NCBI GenBank assembly: GCA_034509735.1
Contig: JACGWO010000002.1
Coordinates: 42,425,702 to 42,489,701, forward strand
Direction of reading: 5' to 3'
DNA from: Sesamum alatum
Taxonomy: Eukaryota; Streptophyta; Magnoliopsida; Lamiales; Pedaliaceae
Length of the DNA: 64,000 nucleotides
Shown here: piece by piece, positions 62,136-64,000 of the stretch
Numbering within the stretch: position 1 is the stretch's first letter
How the letters are laid out: each line of letters starts with the position of its first letter
Translations under genes and position numbers: made by a program
Notes under the pieces: model-generated
Seen by the model: the letters and a program-made list of their open reading frames with translations, nothing else
Database searches by the model: none
What the model was told of the DNA's origin: nothing

Positions 62136-64000
62136 TCAAAGGTAACGGTTCAAGTATCCGTGCATGCGTGTGTACTCAACTTCTGGATAAAGCTTTGAAG
62201 CTTCCTCCCCGTCTTCCCCTATCTCAAAGTTCGTCAAGCACCCTTCATAGAAAATGTGGTAGAAATGGCCTAATCCAACTTGCTCAGCAAACTCGGCTCC
62301 TGCATTCATGAGTATAAGAAATAAACAACAAATGTTGTGAGAAAAAGCAACTGATACTTGACGCATTATATACCTTTCAGCAGAGCTAAAAAATCTTCTC
62401 CAGGTATGCTGATCTTCTCCAGCGTCGTTCCTGTAAGCTTCTCCCATTTTTCGACCAACTCCCTTTGACTTAGAATGTTTTCTGGTGGCCGCAGGTAAAG
62501 TGTCTTGTTCAACGTGCGAGGGTCGTCTATGGACTTAATCGTGTACGTTGCTATGTCGTCTTCATCCATGAACACCGCTGCAATAACATGACATGAACTT
62601 TTCAAGACACATACACAAACGTTGTCAAGAAACGAGACAAGTAATGTTATAAGTGTTTTGCACCTTTAACATTGCCATCTCCGTAGATGTGGAGTTTGTG
62701 CTTTGGAGGCAGCAGTGTTCCCATCTGGCAGAGGTTGCCGACGAAGTATCCGCCGAAACAGTTAGCAGAGACATAAGTGTGAGGGATGTTGGATTCTTGA
62801 ATTGCCTTCCTCACTCTCATTTTCTCATCAAATGTCACTCTTCCTGGCTCAAGAGCGTTTTCCATTTGTGCAGGATCTATACCGAACTCCGAAGGCAGGA
62901 AACGCTGCAAAAATTTCATGCAAATTCAGTCAATTTTGAAATTTTCACTCGTCATGATTGTGTGTCATGTGGGAGGAACAACACAGGATCTTGGTAAACG
63001 ACTAAACAGCCCCCAAACAAATGGAACAGTGATGGAGACATACCTGGCTCGACCAAACCTAAATCAATCATATGCCAAGTTCAATACATTTGTCGTGTGA
63101 TTGGCTTACAGTATAGGAAAAGTGATGAATCATATAACAAGTGCATCACACTTATTCTATGATTGGTTTAATTCAATTAAACATGGTCAGACAAAAAAAA
63201 AATTCAATGTTCAAGATAGAGCCCTCATCCAATAAAGGAAATCATGGTTTCATCTAGATTGGATTGGATTCCAAAAAAGTAAACGGGCCGAATTATCAAA
63301 CACTTCATTTTGTTGTACAATCTCAAGAAAAGAAGGTTTGGGATATGATGATCGTATCCAATTAATTTTGATTATTAAAAATAAATACTTTTATAAGGAT
63401 TTAGCAGATGGTAATTATTTGTTTAATGCTTTACTCTTCAAGTCGCCAATATATATTTGTAGCATTTCTTATAACTTAAATTTTCAGTGTCACAAACTAT
63501 AAATTGGGTAAATTACATCCACTTCTTTTGAGATTTGACATAATTACAAATATTCTCTTGTTGTTTGAAAAATTAAAAATACCCCCCCTGAAATTTTGCA
63601 ATTTTTAACTAAATGCCTGAAATTGATCATTTTGCCCTTAATTTTTTATTAAAATTGTAGAAAAATCAATCGAGACAAATTATATTATTGCTCCTCTGCG
63701 TAAAAAAATTTAAGAAACATCTCTCTGTGCATTGTAGTCCAAAACTTTTTTAAAAATTAAACAAAAAATAATTCAGTATATAAGGGTATTTTGGTCAGTT
63801 CACCCATAAAAATAAATAGAAATTGGTTATTTGTTAAACGGTTACAAATCTTGGAGGGTATTTATAATTTTTTTAACAACGAGAGAATATTTGTAATAAT
63901 GTCAAACATCAGGAAAGGTGACTATAATTTACCCAATTCCTTCCTAAAAATAGATTTTTTTTTTTTAAATTATCATTTTAATTAAAATAGTGATGGGACA
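62136..64000 (-). CDS. PLR: Pinoresinol/lariciresinol reductase, copy 2 (5' part outside window)
   Basis: Exons 62664-62904, 62374-62577 and 62136-62299 (stop 62136-62138) correspond to exons 2-4 of copy 1 with the same lengths (241, 204, 164) and phases. Exon 1 would lie beyond 64000; intron 1 runs from 62905 to the window end. The reading frame is open. It shows RFLPSEFGIDP, TFDEKMRVRKA with the catalytic-lysine position kept, HTYVSANCF, CQMGTLLPP, NKTLYLRPPENILSQ and YHIFYEGCLTNFEIG. Against copy 1 I count about 9 residue changes in exon 2 but only about 2 in exons 3-4. Intron 2 is 86 bp against 136 bp. Same direction as copy 1, so a direct duplication about 22 kb apart. Confidence 0.85.
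63502..63938. mobile_element. MITE, GGGTAAATTA family, with empty site in the paralog
   Basis: The element 63506-63934 (429 bp) starts GGGTAAATTACATCC and ends CTATAATTTACCC; AATT flanks both sides (63502-63505, 63935-63938). Copy 1 intron 1 has the same flanks with a single AATT (about 41876-41879), i.e. the empty site. Lies in intron 1 of PLR copy 2. Confidence 0.8.

Overview
This is a 64 kb piece of plant nuclear DNA, very probably from a eudicot. It has GT-AG introns of plant size, an AT-rich background, plant-only protein families (a TOPLESS corepressor, a chromomethylase, a GARP/PHR1-like factor, a pinoresinol/lariciresinol reductase) and a dense load of plant transposons. The paired lignan reductases would fit an asterid such as the Lamiales, but that is inference from memory of the family.

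Layout: 1-903 is the 3' end of a broken S-locus/CRK-type receptor kinase. 1000-2082 is a Mutator-type element with a perfect 9-bp target duplication and a GC-rich core. 2390-2583 is a copia gag scrap. 3215-5390 (+) is a multipass MFS/Atg22-like membrane protein, convergent with the mitochondrial ribosomal protein bL35 gene (6095-7579, -). 7.6-13.3 kb has no gene; it holds Helitron remains and MITEs. 14147-22447 (+) is a 25-exon TOPLESS-related gene (TPR4-like) with an apparent one-base deletion. 24941-32781 (+) is a CMT2-like chromomethylase whose N-terminal region carries a 279-bp tandem repeat. 37683-39779 (+) is a PHR1-LIKE 2/3-type transcription factor. 40196-44589 (-) is a complete pinoresinol/lariciresinol reductase gene. 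A second copy starts at 62136 and leaves the window inside intron 1.

Between the two reductases lie a CACTA element (45130-49093, perfect 3-bp TSD, TNP2 remains joined to a Transposase_24-like segment), a small Helitron (50316-50592), a decayed Ty1/copia element with two 1.3-kb LTRs (51050-58208), and nested long-TIR elements (59.2-61.5 kb).

The genes do not form a pathway or operon; their adjacency looks ordinary. The most informative points are: mosaic divergence between the two reductases; a filled and an empty MITE site in their intron 1; the TPR4 frameshift; the tandemly duplicated CMT2 N-terminus; two PHR1-type sites (GAATATTC) upstream of the PHR1-like gene; and AT-rich TIR elements with a short GC-rich core. 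I found no convincing new multi-gene system. All exon borders were placed by hand from reading frame and splice consensus, so they are predictions.
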